A stretch of DNA of 64,000 bases from assembly GCA_007922195.1 (NCBI GenBank), contig ML682088.1, positions 3,303,110 to 3,367,109 of the forward strand, in the 5' to 3' direction. Below, in pieces: positions 1 through 12,931 of the stretch. The notes beneath the pieces are model-generated. The model had not been told where the DNA came from, did no database searches, and saw only the letters and a program-made list of their open reading frames with translations. This stretch comes from Podocnemis expansa. Taxonomy: Eukaryota; Chordata; Testudines; Podocnemididae. How positions within the stretch are numbered: the first letter of the stretch is position 1; each line of letters opens with the position of its first letter. Both the position numbers and the translations under genes were made by a program.

Positions 1-708
1 ATACTATTTAAGATGGAGAGAACAAGACAGATATGCGTTGACAGGGCTGCGGAGATAAGTGATTCTGTGTCAGTGTTTAAAAGGAGAAACAAGAAATATT
101 GTACATAGAGCAGACATACCTGAACTTTTATGGGGCAAAAATGTGTGGAAAAAATAGAATATTAATACTTACTACTCTATCTCACAGTGGGGCAGGGACA
201 GAAATGATAAATTCATGCTAGTAAGAGGAAGTGGGGAAAGTGCACAGCTTCCCTTCCTTTGCTAAAACTGGATGTCAATTCTTCCTCTTCTCTGGTTTGA
301 GGAAGCAGCTGTCTATCACAGCTACCCACCACCCAACTGGAATACATCTCCCTGGATGCACTGTGGTAGTTCAGGAAAATGGTGGAACAGGATGGTGCAT
401 TATGGGAAATGTAGTCCAGTCAGGAGCTCAGCTCATGAACAAGAACAGTGGCATGAAACACCCAAACTACAACTCCCAAGAGCATCATAAAACATTTTGA
501 AATAAACATATTTCATTATGACACAAAAGATGTTCTGTTTTGGGGGTTTTTTTGCTGAAAGCCTCTGTTTTCCACAGAAAAACAAATAATTTTCAACTAG
601 TTCTAATATTAGATATAAATCCTGCTTAGATTCCATAATATGGCATATTTTTCACTTGCTCCTCTTCCTTTGAAAGGGCTGGAGGATTTGACATTGGAGT
701 GTTTAGAT

Positions 709-1250
709 CAGGGGTATCAAACTGATTTGCTATGGCAGGCCAGATTTGCTTTTACTGTACTTCAAGCAGGCCATACACACAATAAATCAAAATACTAGGG
801 CACTCTGGCAGCACTGCGGAGTGATATGTCTACTAGAGTACACTCTGCAATATCTCCAGGAGTGCCCCGGCACAGAAAAAAATCTGGAGCTCGGGCGTGG
901 ACATTCAGGGCTCGCGCGCTATAAGTATGCTGCTGCTGCAGCCGCTGACGTGGCAGACCCGGGGCTCTGGTGCCGACATTCAGGGCTCAAGCCCCGTAAG
1001 CCCGGTGCTAGCAATGCCCCCGAATATCTCACTCTTGCATGTGTGCTCTCTGTAAGGGAGAGTGCATGGTTTCACAGAGTATAGTCTCACATACCCAGTG
1101 CTCCATGATGTTGTAAGACCTGAGACTATCACAGCATGGTGGGGCACTGGGTATGCAGGACCAATCTCTCTCAGGCAGAATGTGTGGTCCTGTGGAGCAC
1201 AGTAATGGGTGAGATGGAAGAGGTTCATGGGCCACATGTTTGACACCCTG
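709..1250. mobile_element. hAT-type non-autonomous element
   Basis: It starts CAGGGGTATCAAACTGATTTGC and ends GGCCACATGTTTGACACCCTG, which form a terminal inverted repeat (CAGGGTGTCAAACATGTGGCC on the complement). The flanking 8-mers (GTTTAGAT / ATTTGAAT) match poorly. The GC-rich middle (859-1020) recurs at 22621-22797. Confidence 0.75.
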
Positions 1251-1529
1251 ATTTGAATTTTGGCATATTATGGCCATCCACTATAAGTCTGAAATGAAAA
1301 GGATTGTTGGTTTGGGCTATAAAGCCCATGCAAGCTCCCCAAGCCTCAATCAGCTGATGATTTTCCATTCACAGCCTTCGGACATTCAGTAATACCTGTC
1401 TGCAATAAGGTCATTCCCCAACTCCCTAAACTGATACCTCACTATCACCATACTGAAACATTCAAAATTCATGAGTCAGGCTGCAAAACATCACAAATTT
1501 GGCTTAAAAAGTGTAATGTTTTGAATTTC

Positions 1530-1745
1530 TGAAGGGGCAGCTGTGTTAGTCTAGTTCAGCAAAAGATACAAGGAGCCCTGTGGCACTTGAAGACTAAACA
1601 GATTTATTTTTCACATGAGCTTTTGTGGGAGAAAATCCCACTTCATCAGACACTTTGAAGATGGGGTAAATTCCTAAATCTTCAAAGCATCTGATGAAGT
1701 GGGATTTTCTCCCACAAAAGCTCATGTGATAAACAAATCTGTTAA
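1530..1745. repeat. PLE terminal repeat, fold-back copy
   Basis: Two copies of the PLE terminal repeat lie head to head: minus orientation 1530-1655 (GTGTTAGTCTAGTTCAGC...GGGAGAAAATCCCACTTCATCAGA) and plus orientation 1676-1745 (TCTTCAAAGCATCTGATGAA...). The hammerhead-like core has AAAA instead of GAAA in both arms, so it should be dead. Confidence 0.8.
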
Positions 1746-2940
1746 TGTTTTTTAATGGAGTTCATTGTATCTGTCTTTAGGATATTCCAAGTTAATGTTT
1801 TCAAACTTTCTTCTGCAACCATCAGGGCTAGAAACTACACTTATTTGCTCTTAGCAAAAAGATGAAGCAATGAGGGCTAGAGACATACTATTTTAAATAA
1901 ATAAATTCTGAGAGTCTCACATAATCACAAGTCCATAAACAGGGCTTTAAGACCACCACCAAATATTGTAAAAGTCGCAATAAATTTGTGATAGTTTAGA
2001 CACTGATAGTTGTTAGGGATGACAAGCCGCAGATGGCTAAGAAAGCCTCATACCCAACCCTCAGTATCCACTTGGTATATACCACTGCAGAGCCCAGCAC
2101 AACTTTGTCAATGTTGTACAGATTGTGAAGAGAATGGATGAGGATTTGGGCTTTTATAAATATGATCTATCTAGAAATTGTACACTGTTTTGCAGTTTAG
2201 TTCCTGCATTCTTTGGCAAGTGACTCACCACTTTATAGAGCTCCTCCCGTAGACAGAGCACAGTTTGATTTGTACATACCTACAAAGAGTACTGTTGGAT
2301 CCAGTGAGCAGAAATTAAAATGAATGACTTCTCTACACTCAAATATTCATACACTGGCAAACGTGAATTTCTCTTCATGTACTGTAAGTACCTACAGTAT
2401 TTGAAAATTAAATCCTTTCCTTCTAGACAGCTGACATTATTCTTTAAATATTTTTAAATACTAACAAAGAAGATCACATTAAATGTAATGCCCTTGCTGT
2501 TCAATACCAATTCTGCAAGAAAAACACGCTCTCTCCTTGATTCCAGAACTGATGGCTAACAAATTGTTCAACTGTTCTCATTCACACAAGTATAACTATG
2601 CTCAACAGATTATATTTATTGTAACAAAACACACCTTTTATCCATATTAATAGTTATGTGAGAAGATACCTGATTAATGTGGTATGATGCAACAAACCCA
2701 TTATCCTTAGAGGCCTGAAAGAAATCTCCTTGGTGACCCACTTAGCTATCACACCTGAACCATGATAACAAACAACAAATATTAACAAAAATTACCTTTG
2801 TCCTGCAATATTTTTCTGAAGAAAACGTCTTTTCACTTATACAATGTGTTTGGAAACCATTCTCTTGGAATTAATTTTGTGACCTGCCCTTCTCTGTATC
2901 TATATATTTACAGCTAACAAGCTATATTTTCCATTTTATT

Positions 2941-3064
2941 CATCTGATGAAGTGGGATTGTGCTCATGAAACTCATGCAATAAATAAACTGGTTAGTCTT
3001 TAAAAGCACCGCAAGACTCCTTGTTTGTTTTGCTGAAATAGCCTAACACAGCTACCCCCCCTGG
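2941..3064 (+). repeat. PLE terminal repeat, solo
   Basis: ATCTGATGAAGTGGGATTGTGCTCATGAAACTCATGCAATAAATAAACTGGTTAGTC, then GACTCCTTGTTTGTTTTGCTG and CTAACACAGCTACCCCCC. The terminal-repeat structure is complete, but the stem II region is deleted or altered. Confidence 0.8.
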
Positions 3065-3749
3065 AACTTGTCATTCAAGACTGAAATTTATACAGGGTAT
3101 CATGCTGGAACTTCAAGAGATTGGATCCTGAAGTGGTGTAAGATCATTGGCTTTAGTGGAGTTATCCCAGGGATAAATTTGGAACAGTAACAAAAACCAT
3201 TGAGGAATACATAGATAAGCTGGATCCTCAGATGCTCTCGGCTCCTAATAATCACAGTTGAGGGTGGAGTGACTTTAAGTTACCTTTTCATCTTGCATGA
3301 GCCGAGTGGTGATCAGGGATCTAACTATCTTTAAAATAAACTAGAACAGCCACAAGGATCAGTGATCCCCTAGGAAGTATTACACTGGCGCAGAATCAAT
3401 AGGGGACAGGATATGCTTCCTCTGACATCTGACACATCTTCACATGGAAGAGCCACTATGCAAAGGATGAGAGGTAGGTGCTGCAAATCTGACCTAGTCA
3501 GAATTTCTCCTGTCCCAAGGGAATCTTCAGTTACCTGTTTAAAGCAGCTTTAATTCTCCTTTCTGATATTCCCCTGGTGAAATCCGGACTGATTTATTGC
3601 TGCATCACTACAACCCCCCACTCCTGGAGCTTATCTTACTCTGCTTTGCTGTAAGACTCACTTCTCCTGGGCTGTTCACACACAATCTCCAGCACATAAA
3701 CCACTCCCAACTAAATGAGTGAGTGCTTCTAGCCAGTCACTCTTTAGAT

Positions 3750-3946
3750 CAGTGGTTTTCAAACTTAGGGTTGGGACCCAGTCCTGGATCGCAGACCCTC
3801 AGGTACTGACTCGTGGCACCCCCTGCTACCTCTGCCAAAAGACTGGAATGCATTACTCAATGATGTAACTGTTGGGTCATGGGCATAAATGATTTTTTTT
3901 TCAACTGGGTCCTGAGGGGGAAAAAAAAAAGATGAGAAAACCACTG
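3750..3946. mobile_element. hAT MITE, 197 bp
   Basis: Ends CAGTGGTTTTCAAACTTAGG / GATGAGAAAACCACTG are inverted repeats. Flanking 8-bp TSD is CTTTAGAT (3742-3749) / CTTTCGAT (3947-3954), 7 of 8. Confidence 0.85.
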
Positions 3947-4541
3947 CTTTCGATTATGCAACAGAACGACCACAGTCAATGCCCTCAGGCCCAAATACAG
4001 TCTTAGAAACCTCCATTTTATAATGTTTAGTTATGCCCACTGAACAATGTAAGCTAATATAAGTTTATCAAATTAACAAAAAAATTGATATGCACCACCT
4101 TTGTTATTCCAAGTGAAACGTCCAGCACACTCCAAAACAAATACTTTAGGTAAAACAAATAAAAAAGTATTAACTATAGAAGGATTTTAAGTGATTATAA
4201 ATCCTAGAATAAGTAATGAGACTTGGTCAAGAGAAAACAAAAGCAAAATTATGCTTAATATTTTCAGTAGTGTTACAAAAATAGGTGATCTTCACCACAA
4301 GCTGGCTGGTTTCCCTTCAGCCAGGCTCACCTCCTTGGTCAGCACTTCAGTTGCCTGGTAGTATTTGTAAATTGAAGTAGAAGAGATTTAGAGCATGGCA
4401 AATGTCTTTCCTTTTGTAATGTTCCTTCACCTTTCTGGGGTTTGTTCCCCCCCCCCCGATCAGGTGAAAACAATGTCCTTACACAGTCTTGTCTATGTCC
4501 TGAGTCAGTGAGCATTGCTTCCTAACAGTCCAAGGGAAGGG

Positions 4542-4669
4542 AAATCAAATCAAATCAAATCATAGGGCTGGAAGGGACCTCATGAGATCATCAAGTCCAA
4601 TCCCCTGGGAATTGAACCCAGGACCTTCTGCATGTTAAGCAGAGGTGCTAGCCACTAAATGCCTCACAC
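4542..4669 (-). mobile_element. tRNA-Val-derived SINE with CR1-like tail, copy 1
   Basis: On the minus strand: tRNA-like head (TTTAGTGGCTAGCACC A-box region; anticodon stem TCTGC/GCAGA with loop TTAACAT, i.e. anticodon AAC for valine; B box GGTTCAATTCC), then a CR1-like tail (GATGATCTCATGAGGTCCCTTCCAGCCC), ending in an ATTTG microsatellite. The SINE head looks 5'-truncated: the acceptor-stem 5' strand is missing. Confidence 0.85.
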
Positions 4670-5924
4670 CAGTCCAACTCATCCTCTTTTAATACCCAGA
4701 CTAGTCCTTTGCTCCTTGAAGACTGATCTGGGTTTGTCCTCTACATGCCTTGTTGAGGCATGAATTGCCTTGCTGCTCTTGGGGATTTTTGCCTGGCTAT
4801 CTTTCAAGCCATGGGGACATATTTTTGGGAATATCATATCGTGAAGCCTCCTAACGATACATATAAATTTTCAACAAACATTACTACAACAATCATGAGC
4901 ATGCCAAATACATCTTATATGACAATTTGCATTAAACAATGCACTATTGTACTGTCAGTACAAAGATGGGGGGGCCAGGGCATCATGCTGGGGTTAATTA
5001 ATGACTCAATTTATATATTTTAACTTGGAGATGCAAATGTCTCCTTGACCTGATCTTAGACAGCCAGCAAGTATTCCTTAGGCTTATAATCACCATAGCT
5101 GAGGGTAGGTGGAGGCAATGGTGACTCTAAACCAACTTTTCACCATCCCATCCAGACAAGCAGAGATGGAGCTTCAAGAGAGGCTTGAACACTGAGGTAT
5201 GGATCTTCTAGATGAGGTCAAGGAGAGCAGTCAATAGACAGGGAAGAAGGCATAGGGATGATTGTATAAGAATTCAACCTCCATGTAAATTTAGCTGATA
5301 TCACAGATGTAGAGTAGGTGCATGGAAGGAGGGGTGGAGGAATGATATGAGTCCACATAAGTAGAATGAGGTCAAATTGGGCTGATAAATTTAGGTTAAT
5401 AGACCCTATAAATTGATCCTAACTGTGCATTCAGTTGTAAAAAAAAAAAAAAGTGTACACATGGTAACAGCCTAGAAAATTACAGAAAAAGGTATGAAAA
5501 AGAGACAGAAAGACTGAATTAGTCCAAACAAAAGGGTGTACTTATATAACTGAAGGACTGTGTTAAGATCCTGCTTAGTAAGCAAGAGCACAGAATCAGA
5601 AATGAATGAACTTTAAATGTCTATATACTAATGTGAGAAGTACAGGTCTCTGCTATGTGAGAAGGTAGGGAAATTAGCAGGAAGAACTCAAAATGCTAGT
5701 AACTAGAGACAAGTATGACATAGCTGGCATCACAGAAACTTTTGTGGGACAATACACATTACAGGACTATTAATATAGCAGAGTACAGCTTGCTTGGAGA
5801 GGATATGCATGGAAAAAGGGGGGAGGAGTTGCCTTATGTATTAAATATTTATATACTTGGACTGAGGTTGAGATGTAAATAGGAGACCAAAATGTTGAAA
5901 CTCTCTGGTTTAAAATAAAAGAAG

Positions 5925-5955
<31 letters not shown>

Positions 5956-5957
5956 AA
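5925..5957. repeat. (TAAA)n microsatellite inside the CR1
   Basis: About eight units of AAAT/TAAA interrupt the CR1 endonuclease region. Confidence 0.95.
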
Positions 5958-6800
5958 AGTGATGTCATGTCACAGTAAGGGTCTGCTAAAGACCACCTAA
6001 CTAGGAAGAAGAGGTGGATGAGGCTTTTTTCAACAACTAATAATATCATTCAAAGCACAGGACTTGGTAGTGATGGGGGACTTCAGCTACCCAAACATAT
6101 GTTGTGATGATAACACAGCAGGGTACAGATTATCCAGTAAATTCTTGGAATGTATTGGAGACAAATTTTTGTTTCTGAAGGTGGAGAGAGCTACTAACAG
6201 AGATGCCATTTTTTATCTGATTTTAACAGAGGAACTGATTGAAAATTTGAAAGTGGAAGGCAGTACGTGTGAAAGTGATCATGAAATGGTAGACTTAGAG
6301 TCATGAACTCTAAGGAATGGTAGGAGAGAACACCAAAAGAAAGACAGTGGGTTTCTCAAGAAAGCAGACTACCACACTCAGGGAGGTGGTAGGTAGGATC
6401 CATGGGAAACATTCCTAAGAGCAAAAACAACTGCAGACAGTTGGGCATTTTTCAAAAGGACATTATTAAAAGCATAAGAGCAAACTATTCCACTGCATAG
6501 GAAAGATACAAAGTATGGCAAGTGACCACCCTTGCTTAACCAGGAGATTTTCAATAATTTAAAAATTAAAAAAAGAGTCCTACAAAAAGTGGAAACTACT
6601 TCAAATTTACAAGTATGATTATAAACAAGGAACACAATTATGTAGGGGGAAAATTAGAAAGGCTGAGGTGCAAGCCAAGATCAAACTTGCTGAAGGCGTA
6701 AATGGGTACCAAGAAAACATTCTTCAAATACATTAGAAACAAAACAAAGACCAAGGATAGTACATGAACATTAATAAAGAGGGGAAAGCAATAACAAAAC

Positions 6801-7445
6801 ATGGAAATGGCAGAGAAACTAAATGATTTATTTGATTTGGTTTTCACCAAGAAGACTAGTGGCAATTGGATGCCTGACGTAAAGAAGAACCATAAAAATG
6901 GGATAGGACCAGAAACTAAAATAGGGAAACAACAAATTAAAAATTACTTAGACAAGTTAGATGTCATCAAGTCACCAGGGCCTGATGATATGCACCCTAG
7001 AATATTCAAAGAGCTGACTCAGGAGCTAGCTGGGCCACTGGCTATTATCTTTGAATGGTCATGGAAGACTGAACTGATCCTAGAGGACTGGAACAGGGCA
7101 AACACAGTACACATCTATAGAAAGGGACGTAAGGATAACCCAGGGAATTGTAGACCAGTTATCTTAATTTCTGATCCAGGAAAAATAATGAAACAAATAA
7201 TTAAGGGACCAGTTTGCAAGCATCTAGAAGAGAAGAAGGTGCTAAGCAATAATCAGTATGGATTTCTCAGGAACAAATCACGTCAAACCAACTTGACAGC
7301 TTTCTATAATGGCGTACCAAGCCTTGTGAATAGAGAGGAAGTGGTAGATGTGGTGTATTTAGATTTTAGTAAGGTTTTTGATTCAGTCTTGCATCACCTT
7401 TTCATTAACAAACTAGGAAGTACAGCCTGGATGGAGCTACTATAA
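6801..7445 (+). pseudogene. CR1 reverse transcriptase fragment
   Basis: This 214-codon open frame is the largest intact piece of the CR1. It spans the RT N-terminal segment (KSPGPDDMHPRIFKEL), motifs 1-3 (NCRPVILIS, QYGFLRNKS) and motif A (VVYLDFSKVFDS). It breaks after INKLGS, where the expected continuation (IRWLKNCL..., VPQGSVLG) lies in another frame at about 7440-7560. It has no separate function. Confidence 0.9.
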
Positions 7446-8596
7446 GATGGCTGAAAAACTGTTTGGATAACCACCCCCAGAGAGTAGTTATCAATGGTTC
7501 ACAGCCATGCTGGAAGGGCTTTACAAGCGAGGTACCACAAGGATCAGTTTTGGGTCTGATTCTGTTGAATATTTTCATTAGTGTCAGAAAGAAGGACCCA
7601 GATGATAAAGCTACCTTAACTGGCTCCATCTGAATCCCAAACACCACCCGGCATGAAATGGGAGTAGATTTTAATGATAGCAACAATGACAGTACCAGCC
7701 TGTCTCAACTAACTCCTTCATGGTACTATGCAGGCTTAGACCTCTGTGCACCAAGGCCCAAAACTTGTGTTTAACATTGGGCAGTGACTGTTTTATGTTA
7801 ACACCTTTGGTTCATATATTTAATCTGAATTAATACAAGTCTCAAACAGTATGACCTCCACCCCCCTTATAATTAGCTAAGAGAATTAGCAGACCAAGAG
7901 ACAAGCACTTTCATAAGTGAAGATGGCAATATCTGTGAAAGCAGAAAAGGTCAAATCAGTTTTCAACCACCTTAAGCTTAGTGTGTGTGGAGTTTCAATC
8001 TAAGGGGTTTAAATACCTAAAGAATTTAAACAAAAATGCAAGTTTATTTATTTAAAAGTGCAGGCACAATTGCAACATGTATCAAATTAAAGGAGAAAAA
8101 AATCCTTGGCAAACAATTTAACTGAATGAATTCTCCAAAGCCAAGTTAGGTAAATTTTATCTCAAATCTAGGCTTCTGCTTTGACCTCAGAGATTAATAG
8201 TAAGAAATCTGCCCTTTAAATATACTCACAAGAAATTGGAATACACACTCAAAGATTCAGGCATTTGACAGAAGCACACAGCAAAAGGAAAATACTATTT
8301 AGCTTGTCTTATGTGTGAATATCTCCATTTCAATGGAAGGCCACAGATTTCTGGAGATTTATTTTCTATGATTTCACTATAACTTTCTAAGATGTTATTA
8401 TAATATATGGCTTGTGTACATTATAATAGCAAGTTATCTGCATGACTGCAGACAGAGGCCTAATATTTTATTACTTACTGGCAAAACTTCCATTGACATC
8501 CAGGAGTAAAAAATAAAGCCTGCAAGAGTGAGTCTTTCCATTCAGTTGAATATCAAAGATATATGAACTTGACTTCCTGTTGTCACAAAAAAACTT

Positions 8597-8768
8597 AGGC
8601 CCCAACTCAGGAAAATACTTAAGCATGTGCTTAAATTCACCCCTTTTCAGGACAACAATTAACTGTGTCTTTAACTTTGATCATGTACTTAAGTTCCACT
8701 TACATGATTAAGGTTGAGCACATACTGAAATACTCTTCTGAAAAGAATGGTTTCCTGAATTGGGGTCC
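8597..8768. repeat. Palindromic MITE
   Basis: TAGGCCCCAACTCAGGAAA / TTTCCTGAATTGGGGTCCTA are inverted ends, with TA at the borders. The interior repeats TACTTAAGCATGTGCTTAA-like units. Confidence 0.6.
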
Positions 8769-8827
8769 TAATGACTAGCACAAATAGTAAGAACAATAAA
8801 AAAAAAAAAATCCTGCTTACTTTCTCT

Positions 8828-9327
8828 GGCTATGTCCACACTTAGGTGGTTAAATAGATTTAAGTTATATAGATTTAATAAAATTGCTATAAAAATCATT
8901 AAATCTACTTAAGTTAAATCAATTTAACAGGTCCCCACTAGAAATGCAAATTGAACTTGCATGTCCATGGAAAGGACTTGCTAGTTCAATTTAGGAGAGG
9001 GGCACCATGGGAGGTGTGGCAAAATGGCCTCCTAAAAGTGCCATGCCCCCACCCAATATATAGAAAAAGGACAGCACCATGGGAAGGAGAAGGGCAAAAG
9101 TGTTAAATCGAAATAGCACATCCACACTGCATTATTTCAAAATAATAGTTTTGAGTTAACCATCATTTCAATACAATACTCGGTTTTATTACATCAAAAT
9201 GACTTTCCTAATTGTGAGATAAGGGAGCTCCTTATCTCAAACTAAGGAAACATAGTGTGGACCTGCAATCTTGTAACTTGAAATAATCTGCATTATTTCA
9301 ATTTAAAGACTGTGTGTGGACATACCC
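8828..9327. mobile_element. GGCTATGTCCACAC-type element, 500 bp (copy M1)
   Basis: Ends GGCTATGTCCACACTTAGG / TGTGTGTGGACATACCC with 3-bp TSD TCT (8825-8827, 9328-9330). The interior is full of TTAAAT/ATTTAA palindromes around a unique core (AGGAGAGGGGCACCATGGGA...GGAGAAGGGCAAAAGTGTTA) shared with 27072, 37543 and 41311. Confidence 0.88.
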
Positions 9328-9744
9328 TCTAAGTTTAAAACTCTCTGACAGAAACTGTAATTTTTATTTTGAAGGAAGATGATCACAAATGTTAGATCTC
9401 TATTTGCTGAACTTTAGCCCACATCCAGATTTTCCAGTCTCCAAGGGCAGAATAAAGAAGCATCCACTCCACCATGTCAAATGTCTTTTTACTATCTGGA
9501 CGAAGTAATATTATTTTATTATACCAAGATAATTAGAGGGCTTTGACTGGTGATACAGACATTCCTGAATCCCAATAGGGGCATTTACGGACTTGATAGA
9601 TATATTCCATTCCACTCTCTTTAGTAAAGAGAAGAAATAATATCCTCAACAATGGAACATGAGCCTTCTAGGGGAAAATAAGGAACAAGAGAACTGCTGT
9701 CTTAAAATAAGGAATCAAGAAAGGAGAGCAGGATTGTCCTTATG

Positions 9745-9907
9745 CAGGGGTTCTGAACCTGGGTTGCTCACATCCCCTAGAGATGCAGGAGTAATGTGAC
9801 CTAAAAGCACAGTCAAAATTGATACCCATTGATTTTTTGCTAGGTGTGTGGGATTACCATGTATCGCTGTAGGGGGTGTGGGGCCTGTAAAAGGTTAAGA
9901 ATCCCTG
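9745..9907. mobile_element. hAT MITE, 163 bp
   Basis: Ends CAGGGGTTCTGAACCTGGG / GGTTAAGAATCCCTG are inverted repeats. Flanking 8-mers TCCTTATG / TTCTAATG match at 6 of 8. Confidence 0.8.
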
Positions 9908-12652
9908 TTCTAATGCCTGACTTTGATTTCAATAGTAATATATTAGCATAAGACTGGTGTAAAGCAGTGGTGAATGAGACCAGTGAAGTGTAAAATGGTT
10001 TTATTTATTCAGTGAAAAACTGCTGCTAAGATTTTTTCAAACACAGAAGGGCCAATATAGATCTAGGTATAGGTATAGCTATAACCTACACTGTCTTATG
10101 CCATTAGATAGTTACATTGTGATATATTTAAAGTTCATAATAGTAATAAAAAAGGTTTTTGACTATATGTTTATACTAAACTAGTAAAATGTTCTACATA
10201 TTTGAGAGGGAAAATGTTGAAAATCTTTAAGGTCTTTTGGAAGTCTGACTCTGTTTACCCTGATTTAAAACTGATGCAAGAACAAAATCAGGGCCATTCT
10301 TTATAAATGATTTATTCAATTAATGAACCAACTGCAACAAAAGGAACAACTGCAACAATAGGAACAAGGAAGAAGGGTTCCTAAAGAACTGTTCTCAGCA
10401 TATACAGTCTCAAATAAGCAATCATCTTTATTCCTTCAATATTCGTCATTTTCAAAATGTGTATTGCTAATGGTACAGGAGACTAGTAGAAAAGAAGAGG
10501 AGAAAAAGGACAGATTTGACACAAGCCTATAATTCAAATCCTGGCAAAAGGAAGTAATTTACTAACAAATGGTGAGATGATAGATAAAAGATTTAGACAA
10601 CCTTGGCCAATTAGAGAAATATTGGCACAATACTGAATTTTCTAAGCAAAGTCAGTGGCTAAGGTCACGCAATCCTGGCAAATTACTTCTCTACAATTAC
10701 TGGCAAGGTAACTGTGGGCGTGCCTGAGAACTCTTTTTCACTTCCAATTATCCAAACAAATATTTATAGACAATTATAAATTCTAGATTATCCCAAATGT
10801 AGCAAGGTGATATAACAATTTAAAGTCATTCTTTTATTGAATTAATTTTAATGAGAACTTAAAAATAAAATACAATGCATCTAAGCCCTGAAGACTCAGT
10901 TTTTCCTCAGTGCTGACACAAGTTTTGATGGGTATTTTGCATGTGCCAGGGATGAAGTAAAACATAGTAAGGTATTCAGTGGTGCCCTTTTTCTAACACA
11001 TAAAGTATACTGACAAAGTACTATTTTCCATGACATTGGAACATATGCTAGATTGTGATTATATATATGTTGAACCTTTATTTACTTCACTTAAATTAAT
11101 TGTGTAATGAACCATTTTATTTATTTCACTAATTCATTATACCATTTTCATATTTAACATGAATAGTTTAAAACAACAGGAAATGCCAAAATCTGTTATT
11201 CCCAGAGCTTTTTTTAAATGCAGAAACTAGGAGACAAGCCCCCTTTTTGCTATAAAGACAGTTTTCTTGAAACATATGTGGGATCAACTTTGTGGCTGCC
11301 TGCCAAATAGAGAAGATATGATGCACAATCATATATTTTCTTATTTGCAAAATCAGCTGAACATTTATTGAAAAGAACTTGAAAAAGAGTTAGGAGCTAT
11401 TTTTTCCTGCACCCCACAAAACAAAAGGGAGGCTTTTGATTGACTCCAATGGGAGCTGGAGAGAGCCATCTGTGTGTTTACTAAACAGAGCTTATTCGTT
11501 TCATGATGTCCATGCATTTAATATCAGAATCTTAACATTTTATGAATACTGAGACAAGCATCTTTCAGTAATTTTGAATGCTCTACAGGTATAATAAGCT
11601 GAGAATGTTCTATTACTTCAAAATTTCTAACCACATCCCTGATATTGAAGTTTCCTAAGCAAGAATCTCAAAAGGTACAATATGGAGAACAACAAAAAAT
11701 GATCAACTGTTTTGTTGTACTATTTTCAACTACTCTTCAAACATTACTGTATTAGTAGAAATACATGCAGGCATGTGCACGCATACATTTATATGCTCCA
11801 TCCACCTTCTCCAAAAAATCAAAAGTAAAAGTTTTGATTACCTAACTTAGAAATATGTTGAGTTTGACAAAACCCTTTACTTCATAACAAGCTCTTTCTG
11901 ACACAAACATTTCCATTGACTACAATGGGACTACTCACATAAGAGTTTCCAAAATCAGTCCCTTAGAGCTTATCTTTATCTTTTTAAATGCATGTAATTA
12001 TTTCTAATGACTACTTGTTTGTTTGCTGCCTAACCTGAGGCATATAGCGTAAATGTTTTAACTTCTTTAACTTTAAATGAGTTTTCTTTGGAAACAATAA
12101 GACCTGAGGGTATTATTGTAATAGTAAATTTTATACCCACTCTTTTATAAAGTGCTATCTACCCTCACAATTTCATCTCATTTCAATACAACTGATAAAA
12201 TATTTATTAAATATAATAAAACAGCCTGCACCATGCAGTACATGGTATACTTAAAATCTTGTTCTTTGCTCGATACAGTAGCTCAGATATTATAGCAAGT
12301 GTTTTTATGAAAGCGATTTTCTTTAGCATAAATCCCCATTGGGCAAATAGTACATTACATCTGCAATACTTTAATTTTACATCACTCACTTTAATAAGGC
12401 TGATTTATACTTTGATATATGACTCATATGTTTACTAATTAAAGGTTTGATCCTAATAGCATTGAGTACCTCTGCCTTACATTCAGGTTAATGACTTCAG
12501 CTTTAGACTCCTTGTAGAAGCATGTTCAATCCTGATTTAAGGAGACAGAATCCTATTTAAATCACAAAAGTTACTCCTGTTTATGCAGGGACTGAATTTG
12601 GCTCACAGGATCTAGTCAATTTCCAAAGGGATAGCCGTGCTAGTCTAGTCCA

Positions 12653-12712
12653 GCAAAAAAAAAAAAAACACAAACAAACAAACAAACAAACAAAACAAAA
12701 CAAAACAAAAAC
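12653..12712. repeat. A-rich / (CAAA)n / (CAAAA)n tract in the PLE repeat
   Basis: Poly-A, then CAAA and CAAAA units, within the terminal repeat between CCAGC and CACAAAAGGAGTC. Confidence 0.9.
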
Positions 12713-12766
12713 ACAAAAGGAGTCATGTGGCACTTAAAGATTAACAGATTTATTTTTCGCATGAGC

Positions 12767-12795
12767 TTTCATAGGAGAAAGTCCCACTTCGTCAG
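12767..12795 (-). ncRNA. Hammerhead-like core, degraded, PLE 3' terminal repeat
   Basis: On the minus strand CTGACGA (12795-12789) and GAAA (12770-12767) flank a weakened stem II (GTGGG against CCTAT). It is the same motif as at 14889 in the opposite arm of the element. Confidence 0.4.
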
Positions 12796-12931
12796 ATGCT
12801 TCGAAGATGGGTGAACTTACAGAATGGAATGAAAATAAATGCAAAGGGGTGTAAAACATAGGATCAGGTCATACAGTAACAGCAAATCAGAGCAGTTGTT
12901 AGGTTCAAACCCTGGAAAGCCTGAAGTCAAA

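Larger units (their letters stand above)
5590..7690 (+). mobile_element. CR1 LINE remnant (endonuclease and reverse transcriptase)
   Basis: This is a decayed CR1 in the plus orientation. From 5610 the frames read LKCLYTNVRSTG-like and KYDIAGITET (start of the apurinic endonuclease domain). A (TAAA)n tract interrupts at 5925-5957. The frame at 6064-6306 reads [11 protein letters not shown]...[13 protein letters not shown]...ESDHEMV, the C-terminal half of the endonuclease with the GDF and SDH blocks. The linker to about 6790 is frameshifted. The frame at 6801-7445 carries the RT: SPGPDDMHPRIFKEL, NCRPVILIS, NNQYGFLRNKS, and VYLDFSKVFDSV (motif A, where CR1 usually has A rather than V before FD). 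After a frame break, VPQGSVLG (motif B) is visible near 7530. The FADD-type motif and the 3' end are missing or unrecognisable. Confidence 0.92.

Noticed and set aside
4612..4669. Possible functional tRNA-Val gene
   Set aside because: The acceptor stem is missing and the sequence continues into a CR1-like tail. It is a SINE head, repeated at 26741 and 33702.
8520..8560. Minus-strand TEWKDSLLQ as the start of the ANO2 helix 3 exon (WKDRFP-like)
   Set aside because: Only three residues agree, there is no acceptor, and the frame does not continue into a membrane helix.
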